A stretch of DNA of 64,000 nucleotides from Streptosporangium pseudovulgare (GTDB lineage Bacteria; Actinomycetota; Actinomycetes; Streptosporangiales; Streptosporangiaceae): contig NZ_BMQJ01000002.1 of assembly GCF_014648055.1 (NCBI RefSeq), forward strand, positions 434,001 to 498,000, given 5' to 3'. The translations under genes were made by a program, and so were the position numbers. Numbering within the stretch: the first letter of the stretch is position 1; each line of letters opens with the position of its first letter. Below, piece by piece: positions 18,790-26,259 of this stretch. The notes beneath the pieces were generated by a model. It was given only the letters and a program-made list of their open reading frames with translations. It had not been told where the DNA came from and did no database searches.

Positions 18790-19995
18790 ATGTGGACGAG
18801 GAACTTCACCCTCTATTTCGGAGCCCGCACGGTCTCGCTCCTCGGTGACGCGATGATGCCCGTCGCCTCGGCGCTGGCGATCGGGAAAGTGTACGGGATC
18901 GCGGGCGTCGGCTACACGCTCGCGATCTGGACCGCGTCGGCCGTGCTGGTCATGTTGTTCGGCGGGGTCGTCGCCGACCGGATCGGCGCCCGGCGCCTGA
19001 TGATCGGCGCGGACATGCTCAGGGTCGTCACCCAGGGGTGTGTGGCCATCGCCTTCCTGGACGGTGCTCCGTCACTCACCCTGTTGCTGACGATGGCGTT
19101 CCTGTCGGGCATAGGCGCCGGGACGTTCGAACCGTGCGTCAACGGCATGGTCCCCCTGGTCGCCAAGGACCCGCAGCGGGCCAACGCGACGCTGAAGATC
19201 GCCGAGGCGGTCACCCAACTGGCGGGCCCCGCACTGGCCGGAGTCCTCATCGTCGTCACCGGGCCGGTCTTCGTCTACACGGTGGACTCCGCGACGTTCA
19301 TGGTCAGCGGGGTGTGCCTGCTGCTGGTCCGGGTCACCGTCCCCAAGCCGGAGCCCTCCAACGTGCTGAGCGACCTGCGCAGGGGCTGGGAGGAGTTCAA
19401 GTCCAGGAGCTGGATGTGGTCGGTCATCCTGGTGTGGGTGTTCTGGGGCGTTCTGGTGGTCGGTCCGTACGTGCCGCTGTCGTCGCAGGTCATCGGGGCC
19501 GACTACGGCTGGGTGATGGCGGCGCTCGGCCTCGGCACCGTACTGGGCGGGCTGGTGGCGATCAGGCTCAGGCCGTCCAGGCCGCTGGTGGCCGGGGCGA
19601 CGGCGCTGAGCGGGTACGTGGCGGTGCCGCTGACGGTCGCGCTCGGGCTGCCGCTGCCGCTGCTGATGGCCGGGCACCTGCTCGGGGGATGCGCGTGGGC
19701 GTTCTGGTCGGTGATGTGGTCGACCAGCGTGCAGACGCAGGTCGCGCCGGACGTGATGAATCGGGTCAACGCCTACCAGGTGGCCGGGTCCGTCGCGGGC
19801 ATGGCGGTCGGGCAGGCGATGGCCGGTCCGGTCACCACGCTGGTCGAACCGCGCACCTTCATCCTGGGGTCGGCCCTGGTGACGGTCGGCGTGGTGGCGG
19901 CACTGCTGTTGATCAAGCCGATCAGGCGCCTGAGCCGGGACCCCCAGGAGGCCACAGGCCGATCGATCCCGGTCCCGGCCGACTCGCTGGCGTAG
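18790..19995 (+). CDS. MFS exporter
   Basis: 401 residues, 12 hydrophobic segments, no signal peptide. The MFS loop signature is GGVVADRIGARRLM near residue 58, with FGARTVSLLGDAMMPVA at the start as in MFS_3/EntS-like drug or siderophore exporters. ATG 18790 is the only early start. Divergent from the GlxA-type regulator; substrate unknown. Confidence 0.87.
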   Translation: MWTRNFTLYFGARTVSLLGDAMMPVASALAIGKVYGIAGVGYTLAIWTASAVLVMLFGGVVADRIGARRLMIGADMLRVVTQGCVAIAFLDGAPSLTLLLTMAFLSGIGAGTFEPCVNGMVPLVAKDPQRANATLKIAEAVTQLAGPALAGVLIVVTGPVFVYTVDSATFMVSGVCLLLVRVTVPKPEPSNVLSDLRRGWEEFKSRSWMWSVILVWVFWGVLVVGPYVPLSSQVIGADYGWVMAALGLGTVLGGLVAIRLRPSRPLVAGATALSGYVAVPLTVALGLPLPLLMAGHLLGGCAWAFWSVMWSTSVQTQVAPDVMNRVNAYQVAGSVAGMAVGQAMAGPVTTLVEPRTFILGSALVTVGVVAALLLIKPIRRLSRDPQEATGRSIPVPADSLA

Positions 19996-20162
19996 CCGGA
20001 TCAGGTCCGGCCCGGCGAGTGAGCAGGCGACTCTCCCCTTCGCCGACCGGAAACGCCCGGCGGGCCGGATGGCTCACAGACCGGCCTCAGCGGCGGTGTA
20101 CGGCTCACAGGCCAACACGGCGGACACCGAGCGCGGCGGCCGAAGGAGAACACTCCCACTTT

Positions 20163-20520
20163 TCAGCCGGACGCCGGCTCCGTACGGCCGGCCAGAGCAC
20201 AGAGCTCGTCGACGATGGCGGGCCGGAGTTCACGCGGGAGGTCGTGTCCCATACCCGGATAGAGGACAAGGCGGGCACCGGGAACGGCGGCGGCGATCTC
20301 CTTCGCCGAGCGCGGCCGGATCATCGGATCGTCTTCGCCATGAATGACCAGGGTAGGCACGCCTACTGCGGACAGCCGAGGCAGCAGGTCGCCGGTCGCC
20401 GCGACCGCGGCGGACTGGCGCATCTCCCTGCCCACGGGGCTGGAGACGCGCTCGTGGGACACCCCCGCCGCGTGACGCCACCATGCCTCGTCGAGTGGGT
20501 AGCGCTGACGCCTTCGCGGC
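20163..20520 (-). pseudogene. Alpha/beta hydrolase C-terminal remnant
   Basis: The minus-strand frame reads RYPLDEAWWRHAAGVSHERV, then VPTLVIHGEDDPMI (acid loop) and YPGMGHDLP (catalytic His). The nucleophile half is missing; upstream lies the DUF1707 gene's 3' end. A GTG at 20462 could express a 99-residue piece, but it cannot be a complete hydrolase. Confidence 0.6.
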
Positions 20521-20537
20521 GCGCCCGGGCGCGCCGC

Positions 20538-21143
20538 TCAACGCTCAGGCCGGCGCCTGACCTTGCCGCTCACTCCGCCGAACATCGCCAGGCCCTTCAC
20601 CACGACCACCGGCGCCGACGGGTCGGCGCCGGCGGCGCTGGGCACGTCGAAGCCGCCGAAGATGCCTACGCCCTGGCAGTGCACCTTCACCCCCTCGGGC
20701 ACGATGATCTCGACCCCGCCGAAGAACGCGTTGATCGTGATCTCGACCTCCTTCGCCTCGAACTCGGCGCCGGTCAGGTCGAACCGCATCCCACCGAAAA
20801 GGGCCAGCGCTCTGGTCCGCCGCCGTACCCGCCAGCGGCCCTTGCGCTCAGTGCCGCCGAAGATGGCGACGATGTTCTCGGGTTCGGAGCTCGCACCGGG
20901 AACATAGGACACCGGGCTCGCGGCCGGACGGTGCCGCTCGACCTGCAGGTCCTGGGTGAGGATCTCAAGCTCCCCCACCGTCTTGGCCTGGTAGAGGCCG
21001 TCCAGGCGCTCGGAGTACTCATCGTGGCTCAGCTGACCGGTGCTCAGGGCCTCACCGAGCAGAGCAGCGACCTGCTCCCTGTTGCTGTCCGAGGCGCGCA
21101 GGTGCGACGTCTGGGAGTCCCTGCGCTTAGGGGGATTTTCCAT
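20538..21143 (-). CDS. DUF1707 / LiaF-like C-terminal domain protein
   Basis: 201 residues from ATG 21143; an in-frame start at 21164 adds seven residues. The N-terminal DUF1707 (about 10-60) has LRASDSNREQVAALL and LSHDEYSERLDGLYQAKTVGEL. The C-terminal half has repeated glycine-turn strands (IVAIFGGTERKG, ALALFGGMRFDL, INAFFGGVEIIVPEGV, VGIFGGFDV) as in the cell-wall-active antibiotic response domain of LiaF. No membrane segment. Probably part of envelope-stress sensing; no partner genes are adjacent. Confidence 0.85.
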   Translation of the reverse strand: MENPPKRRDSQTSHLRASDSNREQVAALLGEALSTGQLSHDEYSERLDGLYQAKTVGELEILTQDLQVERHRPAASPVSYVPGASSEPENIVAIFGGTERKGRWRVRRRTRALALFGGMRFDLTGAEFEAKEVEITINAFFGGVEIIVPEGVKVHCQGVGIFGGFDVPSAAGADPSAPVVVVKGLAMFGGVSGKVRRRPER

Positions 21144-21239
21144 GGTGGTCACGATAGTTCTCATTCATCACAACAAGGGGTCGAGGGACCAAGTTGGGAA
21201 ACACGAGACGGCACCGCGCGAGTGTTCCACCTTTCTGAG

Positions 21240-21430
21240 GCACCGCGGCGCGTACCGAAGAAGGATCAGGGCCGGTCTCCCACCGGGGAGGCTCGTGCCG
21301 TACGACTCGTAGGTGTGATCGATGGCGGCCACCACGTGACCCTTGCTCGCCGACTCCTCGCTCAGCGAGGTGAGCCGGCCCCGTGGCATGGTGAACCCCG
21401 GCGGCGGGACGACGAGGGGCCGTGACGCCC
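21240..21430 (-). pseudogene. Fragment of a PAF-acetylhydrolase-like lipase
   Basis: Minus-strand reading PLVVPPPGFTMPRGRLTSLS, then HVVAAIDHTYESYGTSLPGG matches the oxyanion-region and SxGYVVAAIDHTYE segment of platelet-activating-factor acetylhydrolase isoform II lipases. Both the N-terminus and the nucleophile region are absent. Confidence 0.45.
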
Positions 21431-21500
21431 GATTTGCCGGACGTCAGAGTGTGGCGCATGGCGCCGCTTCGGCTCGTGACCGGCCGCGGGTAAGACCAGC

Positions 21501-21768
21501 ATGACCGCCATCGTCCGGACGCCGTCCGCGGGCCGGGTTCTGGCCGGGTTCTGGCCGGGGTCGCCGGAGGCGTCGCGGTGGCCGTTCTGCTCGCGTTCCG
21601 GCTGGCCGGCCACGAGGGGTTCGTCACCGACCCGGTCGGCGTGCTCGCGCCGGCGGCGGGAGCGACCGGCGCGGCCGTTGCCGCCATCCGGTTCGCCAGG
21701 GTGGGCAACCGACGGGCCGGCACGCTCGCGGCCTGGCTCTGCGCCGCTTTGCTCGCCTATCCGCCCAG
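21501..21768 (+). pseudogene. Membrane-protein gene broken by an 11-bp tandem duplication
   Basis: ATG 21501 opens MTAIVRTPSAGRVLAG and then loses frame. GTTCTGGCCGG is present twice in tandem (21537-21547, 21548-21558). Removing one copy restores a continuous frame through GVAGGVAVAVLLAFRLAG and VGVLAPAAGATGAAVAAI to at least LAAWLCAALLAY, a small membrane protein. Its 3' end is replaced at about 21769 by an integrase tail. Recent slippage inactivation is likely. Confidence 0.6.
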
Positions 21769-21918
21769 GGCGCGCCCATCTCCAAGGTGTCCCGGTGGCT
21801 GGGGCACGAGTCCATCACCACGACCGTGGACCTGTACGGGCATCTGGTCCCGGATGCCTCCGAGCGGGCGCGGACGGCACCGGGCAACGCCTTCACCGCC
21901 GCGCTCTGGCTCACCTGA
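21769..21918 (+). pseudogene. Tyrosine-integrase C-terminal remnant outside the left att site
   Basis: Reads GAPISKVSRWLGHESITTTV, DLYGHLVPDASERARTA to a TGA. It has the second catalytic His (LGHES) and the Tyr nucleophile (DLYGHL) of a phage-type integrase. It ends 75 bases before the left 27-bp att repeat, in the same orientation and nearly the same spacing as the intact integrase before the right repeat. It is probably left from an earlier rnpB-targeting element. Confidence 0.75.
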
Positions 21919-21993
21919 ATGTGTCCCCGATGTGCCCTCTCGGGGTTCCAAGCCCCCTGAAGGACGACTCCGCCGCAGGTCAGGGGCGGGAAA

Positions 21994-22020
21994 GGCGGAC
22001 GAGTCGGCCTGTAGGCCGGG
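21994..22020. repeat. attL: left 27-bp direct repeat
   Basis: Identical to 31680-31706 (begins GGCGGACGAGTCGGCC, ends TAGGCCGGG). It copies the last 27 nt of rnpB, including the 3' strand of helix P1. Confidence 0.9.
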
Positions 22021-22048
22021 AAGAAACTGAGGGCTTGTAGACCATTCC

Positions 22049-22119
22049 GGCCCGTTCCGCTCCCATGGTGTTTGTCCTGGTAGATGGGGAGATCGGTGTT
22101 CGGCCCGTTCCGGCCCGTT
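22049..22119. repeat. Three CGGCCCGTT repeats beside attL
   Basis: CGGCCCGTT occurs at 22049-22057, 22101-22109 and 22111-22119, within 100 bases of the left core. The position suits arm-type integrase binding sites on one side of attP. Unproven. Confidence 0.4.
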
Positions 22120-22185
22120 GTCCCCCGTTGGACCCCCTTCTGATGACGCATTGGTGACACATCGGAAGGGACTCAACCAGGAAGA

Positions 22186-22217
22186 AGCCCCGACATGGCT
22201 GGCACCACGCCGGGGCT
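22186..22217. terminator. Hairpin upstream of the element's first gene
   Basis: AGCCCCG pairs with CGGGGCT around an 18-base loop, 25 bases before the GTG of the HTH gene. It may insulate the element from the chromosome or act in the leader. Confidence 0.35.
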
Positions 22218-22241
22218 GGGCACCGGAAGGTCTAGTTCCAA

Positions 22242-23168
22242 GTGCGTATCCACCGTAGCAAGCGAAGCGCGTTCTTCACCGTGATCGGGAACGAAGTGCT
22301 CCGTGATCGCCGGCTGTCCCTCACGGCCCGAGGGCTGCTGGCCTACCTCCTGTCCCTGCCCGACGGCACCCGACAGGACATCAGGACTCTCGCGGCAGAG
22401 AACTCCGAGGGGAAGACTGCCATCGCGGCAGCCATGCGCGAGTTGATCCAACACGGCTACATGACACGCAACCGCGTCCGCAGCGACACCGGCCGCGTGT
22501 CTACCGTGGTGGACGTCTATGACACTCCTCAGACCGGCGAGAATGCCGAGTTTCCGCAGGTCGCACCGAAACCCGACGCCCCGGACACCGGTGAGCCGAA
22601 CACCGGTGCGTCGGGCACTACCCCTAAAGGGGTAAAGAACCAGGAGAAAGAAACCAACCCCCCTGCGGTCGAGACGAGCGAGGCTCAGAAGCCCGCTGAC
22701 ACAACCGGGAAGGGTGGGGAGGAAGCCAGCCCTGACAACGACGAGATGGCCGCCTGTGCGGCTCTCATGGGCCGTTTGGGGCGCGTAGAGCCCCGGCTGA
22801 CGATCGGCAGACGAGACCTGGCGAAGGTTGCTCCCCTGGTCGCCGAATGGCTTGACCGTGGCGCTACCGAGACGCAGATCCGGACCGTCCTGACGACGGC
22901 TCTTCCCGATGAGCTTCGCTCGCCCGTGGCGCTGATCATTCACCGGCTCAGGGACAAGATGCCCGCCCGCGTGGCTGCGGCCCCGAAGGCCGCCAAGGCC
23001 GCTAGCGCCGAGTGCGATGACTGCGCCCGACCCGTCCCGGCCCCCGGCCGGTGCCCGCAGTGCGTGACCGGAAGCACCCGCAAGCCCGGCCCCATCGCTG
23101 ACGTAGCCCGCCACGTCGCCATGGCTCGTGAGCTGCTGACCCGTAGGGCCGTCCCTCTCGCGGCATAG
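22242..23168 (+). CDS. Helix-turn-helix protein, replication-initiator-like
   Basis: 308 residues; GTG 22242 with GGAAGG upstream. The N-terminal winged-helix (about 15-85: LSLTARGLLAYLLSLPDG, IRTLAAENSEGKTAIAAAM, ELIQHGYMTRNR) is the type found in phage and plasmid replisome organisers. A Pro/Thr/Glu-rich linker follows, then a helical DnaD-like part (LAKVAPLVAEWLDRGATE) and a C-terminal CxxC zinc-ribbon pair (CDDCARPV, CPQCV). It probably recognises an origin or loads helicase for the excised element. First gene inside attL. Confidence 0.7.
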   Translation: MRIHRSKRSAFFTVIGNEVLRDRRLSLTARGLLAYLLSLPDGTRQDIRTLAAENSEGKTAIAAAMRELIQHGYMTRNRVRSDTGRVSTVVDVYDTPQTGENAEFPQVAPKPDAPDTGEPNTGASGTTPKGVKNQEKETNPPAVETSEAQKPADTTGKGGEEASPDNDEMAACAALMGRLGRVEPRLTIGRRDLAKVAPLVAEWLDRGATETQIRTVLTTALPDELRSPVALIIHRLRDKMPARVAAAPKAAKAASAECDDCARPVPAPGRCPQCVTGSTRKPGPIADVARHVAMARELLTRRAVPLAA

Positions 23169-23187
23169 CGCCGCCTCCCAGACGACA

Positions 23188-23201
23188 CCGTGTACACGCT
23201 T
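23188..23201. promoter_or_regulatory. GTGTACAC-type operator
   Basis: CCGTGTACACGCTT is identical to 30198-30211 in the int/xis intergenic region. The palindromic core GTGTACAC (8 bp) lies 45 bases before the ATG of the membrane-protein gene. A shared repressor site of the element is likely. Confidence 0.55.
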
Positions 23202-23246
23202 CCCCTTGGCGTGCCCATGGCCGCCAACAGCACCAAAGGAACCACG

Positions 23247-23969
23247 ATGAACGTTACGAGCATCCTGCCGAAGCGAGTCGAGCGCGAAAAGAGCTGGGCC
23301 GTCGCGGTCGGCCTGCTGGCCGCCCTGTCGCCCAACGTGATCGGGCAGTGGAACCTCGCGGTGGGAATCGGCTGGCACCCCTACCTTGCCGCTGCTCTCC
23401 CGATTGCTTCCGAGCTGTACGCCACCATGGCGGCCCGCGTCTGGTCGGCCATCCCGAGGGAGTATCGGGAGCAGAAGAAGACCGCCGCGTGGAACATGGC
23501 AGCGGGAATCGTGCTGTCCTTCGCGTTGAACGGCCTTGCCGAAGCGGTGGCCTTCAAGGCCCTCAGCGTGTCCCTGTGGCTCGTTCTGCTGGTCGCTGCC
23601 GTCCCCACCATCTGTGCGGCCGTTCTGCTCCACATGGCCATGTCAGGGCACGTTGAGAGCGTGGCGGAGGCAGAGGAGACGCCCGAGATGACCAGCGAGC
23701 CGGCTGAGGTACCGAAGGGCGACGACCAGGACCAGGACCCTGCCCCGAAGCGGCGAAGCACCGTCCGCGTGAGCCCCGCGAACGTCGAGAAGGCCGCCGC
23801 GTACCTCGTCGCCGTGGAAGACCCGAGCAAAGTCACGGGAACCGACCTTGAAACGGTTCTGCCCCGTCTCAGCCCTCGATCCCGTAGGGAAGCACTTGAC
23901 CAGGCCCGCAAGCTTCTCTCGTCCCGTCAGGACGCCGTACAGGACACGCTAGATCTGCTCGCCGCGTAG
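23247..23969 (+). CDS. DUF2637/Spd-like membrane protein
   Basis: 240 residues. ATG 23247 has AAGGA 7 bases upstream and is preferred over GTG 23190. Four hydrophobic segments (about 20-145: AVAVGLLAALSPNVI, HPYLAAALPIASELYATMAA, MAAGIVLSFALNGLAEAVAF, VLLVAAVPTICAAVLLHM) resemble DUF2637 proteins of actinomycete integrative and conjugative elements. A Glu/Asp-rich linker and a basic, helical C-terminus (LSPRSRREALDQARKLL) follow, possibly DNA-binding. In AICE-type elements such proteins aid intramycelial spread; here no TraB partner is present. Confidence 0.6.
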   Translation: MNVTSILPKRVEREKSWAVAVGLLAALSPNVIGQWNLAVGIGWHPYLAAALPIASELYATMAARVWSAIPREYREQKKTAAWNMAAGIVLSFALNGLAEAVAFKALSVSLWLVLLVAAVPTICAAVLLHMAMSGHVESVAEAEETPEMTSEPAEVPKGDDQDQDPAPKRRSTVRVSPANVEKAAAYLVAVEDPSKVTGTDLETVLPRLSPRSRREALDQARKLLSSRQDAVQDTLDLLAA

Positions 23970-23995
23970 GGTGCCCGCCCTGCATGGCGGAACGA

Positions 23996-24038
23996 AAGTG
24001 CCCCATAGGTTGCCTTCCCGGCTTCCTACGGGGCACTT
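23996..24038. terminator. Bidirectional hairpin between convergent genes
   Basis: AAGTGCCCC pairs with GGGGCACTT, extended by ATAGG/CCTAC with one mismatch, 27 bases after the membrane-protein stop. It lies between two convergent genes. No long T-run. Confidence 0.55.
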
Positions 24039-24056
24039 CGCGTTGTTCAGGCGCGC

Positions 24057-24257
24057 CTAGTTCCTGACTCCGCCGATTGCCTGAGCCCACTGGGTGAGCT
24101 GACGAACGAACGAAAGCACCGTCTTGCGCTTGTCCTCCGCCAGGAAGGGCCATGAGACCCACGCGGGGAACGAGAGCAGGACAATGCACAGCAGGGGCAG
24201 CACTAGCAGGGCTGCGACCCCATGACGCAACCACACACGGTAAACAGACATCGCCAT
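24057..24257 (-). CDS. Small membrane protein
   Basis: 66 residues from ATG 24257; the frame is open to 24410 but the upstream part looks non-coding. One long hydrophobic helix (GVAALLVLPLLCIVLLSFPAW) is followed by a charged tail (EDKRKTVLSFVRQLTQWAQA). No strong ribosome binding site. Function unknown; convergent with the DUF2637-like gene. Confidence 0.4.
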   Translation of the reverse strand: MAMSVYRVWLRHGVAALLVLPLLCIVLLSFPAWVSWPFLAEDKRKTVLSFVRQLTQWAQAIGGVRN

Positions 24258-24533
24258 CCCGTCGGACACGAACGACAGGCCCGGCTCCTGCCGGAGCCTG
24301 CTGCGTAGCGAGAGGGGAGAGGGATCTAAACGCAGTCCGCAACTTGGGTCGCTGTGCTTCTGTGATCGTTTGTACCTGAGCTTCGTGTCAGCCTTGGGGC
24401 GGATCGGCACGGGTTGGGATGGCTACCAAGATCCTTGCTTCTGCGCCAAACCTAGATCATCTTCGCCGCTCTCCACGCAACAGTGGAACATTACATCGTT
24501 CCAGGGCGAACTAGGCGACTTTCCCCGAAATGG

Positions 24534-24815
24534 CTACCCTTCATTCCCCTGCACTGGTTCGATCACCTCGGGCGGCCCGCCCGTCTCGGGGTCTGACACA
24601 AAGGTGCCTTTGCCGCGAACCGCGTAAACCTCGCCATTCGCCTTTAGCTCGCTTATCACCCGTTCCGCCGTACGCTTCGCCACGCCGAACTCTGCGGCAA
24701 GCCGGGGAACGCCCGGCAACGGGTAGCCAGGCCGGTACTCACCTTCCCGGATGCGTCTCCGGATCCCTGAGAGCACCTGTTCCCATATCAGCCGATCAGG
24801 GCGGAAGTTGATCAC
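24534..24815 (-). CDS. GntR-type DNA-binding protein (wHTH only)
   Basis: 93 residues consisting almost wholly of the GntR winged helix: WEQVLSGIRRRIREGEYRPG, LPGVPRLAAEFGVAKRTAER, ELKANGEVYAVRGKGTFV. It lacks an effector domain. Similar regulators (KorSA type) control AICE genes. It is divergent from a small-gene pair, with a strong palindrome at 24850-24874 between them, so autoregulation and control of the divergent promoter are likely. Confidence 0.85.
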   Translation of the reverse strand: MINFRPDRLIWEQVLSGIRRRIREGEYRPGYPLPGVPRLAAEFGVAKRTAERVISELKANGEVYAVRGKGTFVSDPETGGPPEVIEPVQGNEG

Positions 24816-24849
24816 ATAGCCAACAGTAGGTACGACGATGCTGCCGTCT

Positions 24850-24874
24850 CTTACCCCGGGTATCCCGGGGTAAG
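24850..24874. promoter_or_regulatory. Perfect palindrome between gntR-type gene and divergent small genes
   Basis: CTTACCCCGGG and its exact complement CCCGGGGTAAG are separated by TAT (11-bp arms). Best candidate operator of the element's GntR protein. Confidence 0.65.
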
Positions 24875-24912
24875 ACTAGGCATGAGTAGGTAAGTAGCTT
24901 TACGCTGGAGGA

Positions 24913-25140
24913 ATGCAGCTCAGTAAGCAAGAGACTCCCGAGGGATGGCGCATCTGGCGGAACAGTGAACGCGGCCCCTGGTGGGCACGCCGAGAGGCGC
25001 CGCCCAACTTCACCAACAAGCAGATCGACGCAGGGCTACAAGCCACGCTCAGCCACGATGACCTAGACGTCCTCCGGAAGCTCATCGACGACCAGAAGCA
25101 GCTAGAGGCAGAGCTAGGGGCCGATCCGGGGGCGTCGTGA
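24913..25140 (+). CDS. Small hypothetical protein
   Basis: 75 residues, ATG 24913 with GGAGG 3 bases upstream. Trp/Arg-rich start (EGWRIWRNSERGPWWARR), helical and acidic end (LDVLRKLIDDQKQLEAEL). Unknown family, the type common in small actinomycete integrative elements. GTGA overlap with the next gene. Confidence 0.6.
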   Translation: MQLSKQETPEGWRIWRNSERGPWWARREAPPNFTNKQIDAGLQATLSHDDLDVLRKLIDDQKQLEAELGADPGAS

Positions 25141-25361
25141 CCCTGGCCGAGCTGAGACAGACCTACGGGCGCACCTGGGACATCCAGCAGGGGCTAGGGG
25201 GAGGGTTCCAAGCGATCCGAAGGACAGACCTCTCCGAGCTGGCTCAGCGTCGGGGCCTGTCCCTCGTCGTGTGTGGCAGCACCCCAGCAGAGCTGGGGCA
25301 GCGCCTAAAGGCTCAGAGGCGGGCCGAGGGGCGTCTACTCCCTGGCGTAGTCCTGGAATAG
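25137..25361 (+). CDS. Small hypothetical protein
   Basis: 74 residues, GTG start overlapping the previous stop. A compact alpha/beta sequence (RTWDIQQGLGGGFQAIRR, LSLVVCGSTPAELGQRL). No recognised motif. A terminator follows 17 bases after the stop. Confidence 0.6.
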   Translation: MTLAELRQTYGRTWDIQQGLGGGFQAIRRTDLSELAQRRGLSLVVCGSTPAELGQRLKAQRRAEGRLLPGVVLE

Positions 25362-25378
25362 GCCCCGTAACGCAGACA

Positions 25379-25405
25379 GGCCCCCGCTACGGCGGGGGCC
25401 TTCTT
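25379..25405 (+). terminator. Intrinsic terminator of the small-gene pair
   Basis: GGCCCCCGC / GCGGGGGCC with loop TACG, then TTCTT. Confidence 0.85.
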
Positions 25406-25722
25406 CATGTCACGCTACGTGCCCGCCGGCTAGACCCCGGAGGGCTATAACGCGGGGGATCTTGATGGTTCTTGGGACAGAAGGGGTAAGCCTACGTAGA
25501 CTGATCACGCGCTACGTCGCCTGGGGTGGCGACCTTATACCTGCTTTGGCTCAAGCTTTTGGCTGCGGGAAAGTTGTAGTGCATCACTGATCGCTTCAGC
25601 CTAGGACGCGTGCAGTGGATTCCTAAGAGGGCGTTGGGAATGGATGCTCTCAGATGGCTTTTCTAGTTAAGGAAGGGGCGGAGATGGCCAAGTCTCTGAT
25701 CCTGGAGAAGGCTTAACAAGCT
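25406..25722. other. 317-bp leader region with a possible short upstream ORF
   Basis: No conventional gene. A 20-codon ORF 25654-25716 (MAFLVKEGAEMAKSLILEKA), with an internal start at 25684 behind AAGGAAGGGGCGG, ends 6 bases before the ATG of the next gene. It could be a translationally coupled leader peptide. The rest is not interpretable by eye. Confidence 0.35.
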
Positions 25723-25968
25723 ATGGGGGCTGCGATCACGGAAGTGGTCAGCGGCCCCCTGGGTTTGGGACTCCTGTCGATCGCAGTAATGATCGTGACG
25801 TTTCTAGGCGTCCATCGCTTAATCGCGAAGGGCAACGCTCACAAAGTTTCTGCGATCACCTGGAAGAACCGACTCCTTGGTGAGCTTACGCTGACCTATC
25901 GCGCTGAGGAAGGCGCGACGCAAGCGGAGGACAAGCCAAGCGGGGAGGTGGATACGACCATCCACTGA
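25723..25968 (+). CDS. Small single-TM protein
   Basis: 81 residues. One N-terminal membrane helix (GLGLLSIAVMIVTFLGVH), then a cytoplasmic basic and acidic tail. Weak Shine-Dalgarno (GGAGAAGG at 13 bases). Function unknown. A terminator follows. Confidence 0.5.
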   Translation: MGAAITEVVSGPLGLGLLSIAVMIVTFLGVHRLIAKGNAHKVSAITWKNRLLGELTLTYRAEEGATQAEDKPSGEVDTTIH

Positions 25969-25993
25969 CCCGAAGAGAAGCAATAGATGATGT

Positions 25994-26021
25994 GGCTCCT
26001 CCCCAATACGGGGGAGGAGCC
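25994..26021 (+). terminator. Intrinsic terminator after the small TM protein
   Basis: GGCTCCTCCCC / GGGGAGGAGCC with a 6-base loop, followed by TT. Confidence 0.8.
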
Positions 26022-26225
26022 TTGCAGTATCACGGACACCCAAAAATCCGACTGCTCAAATCTCGCGTCTACGCAGGCCGGACCGCGTTTATGGCGCTTT
26101 TCCAAAAGTCCCAGTATCGTACGCGTACCGAAGGCCACCCCCTCCACAGTTTCCAATTCCCCTGGTCATGGGGTTACCCCCTCCCTGTGGGGAGAATGGG
26201 CTACTAGAAACCCTGCGCTACATAC

Positions 26226-26252
26226 AAGTAAGCCCCCGCCGTAGCAGGGGCC
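26226..26252 (-). terminator. Terminator downstream of the capsid gene
   Basis: On the minus strand GGCCCCTGC-TACG-GCGGGGGC (one G-U pair) is followed by TTACTT, 8 bases past the capsid stop. It shows that the capsid gene ends its operon, so no connector or tail genes follow. Confidence 0.75.
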
Positions 26253-26259
26253 TACTCAC

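Noticed and set aside
20163-21430. One hydrolase gene split by the DUF1707 gene
   Set aside because: The two fragments belong to different alpha/beta hydrolase types (a general C-terminal half and a PAF-acetylhydrolase-like piece), so they are independent remnants.
22173-23633. 486-codon minus-strand frame at the left of the element
   Set aside because: Opposite two well-supported plus-strand genes with ribosome binding sites; Gly/Arg/His-rich shadow.
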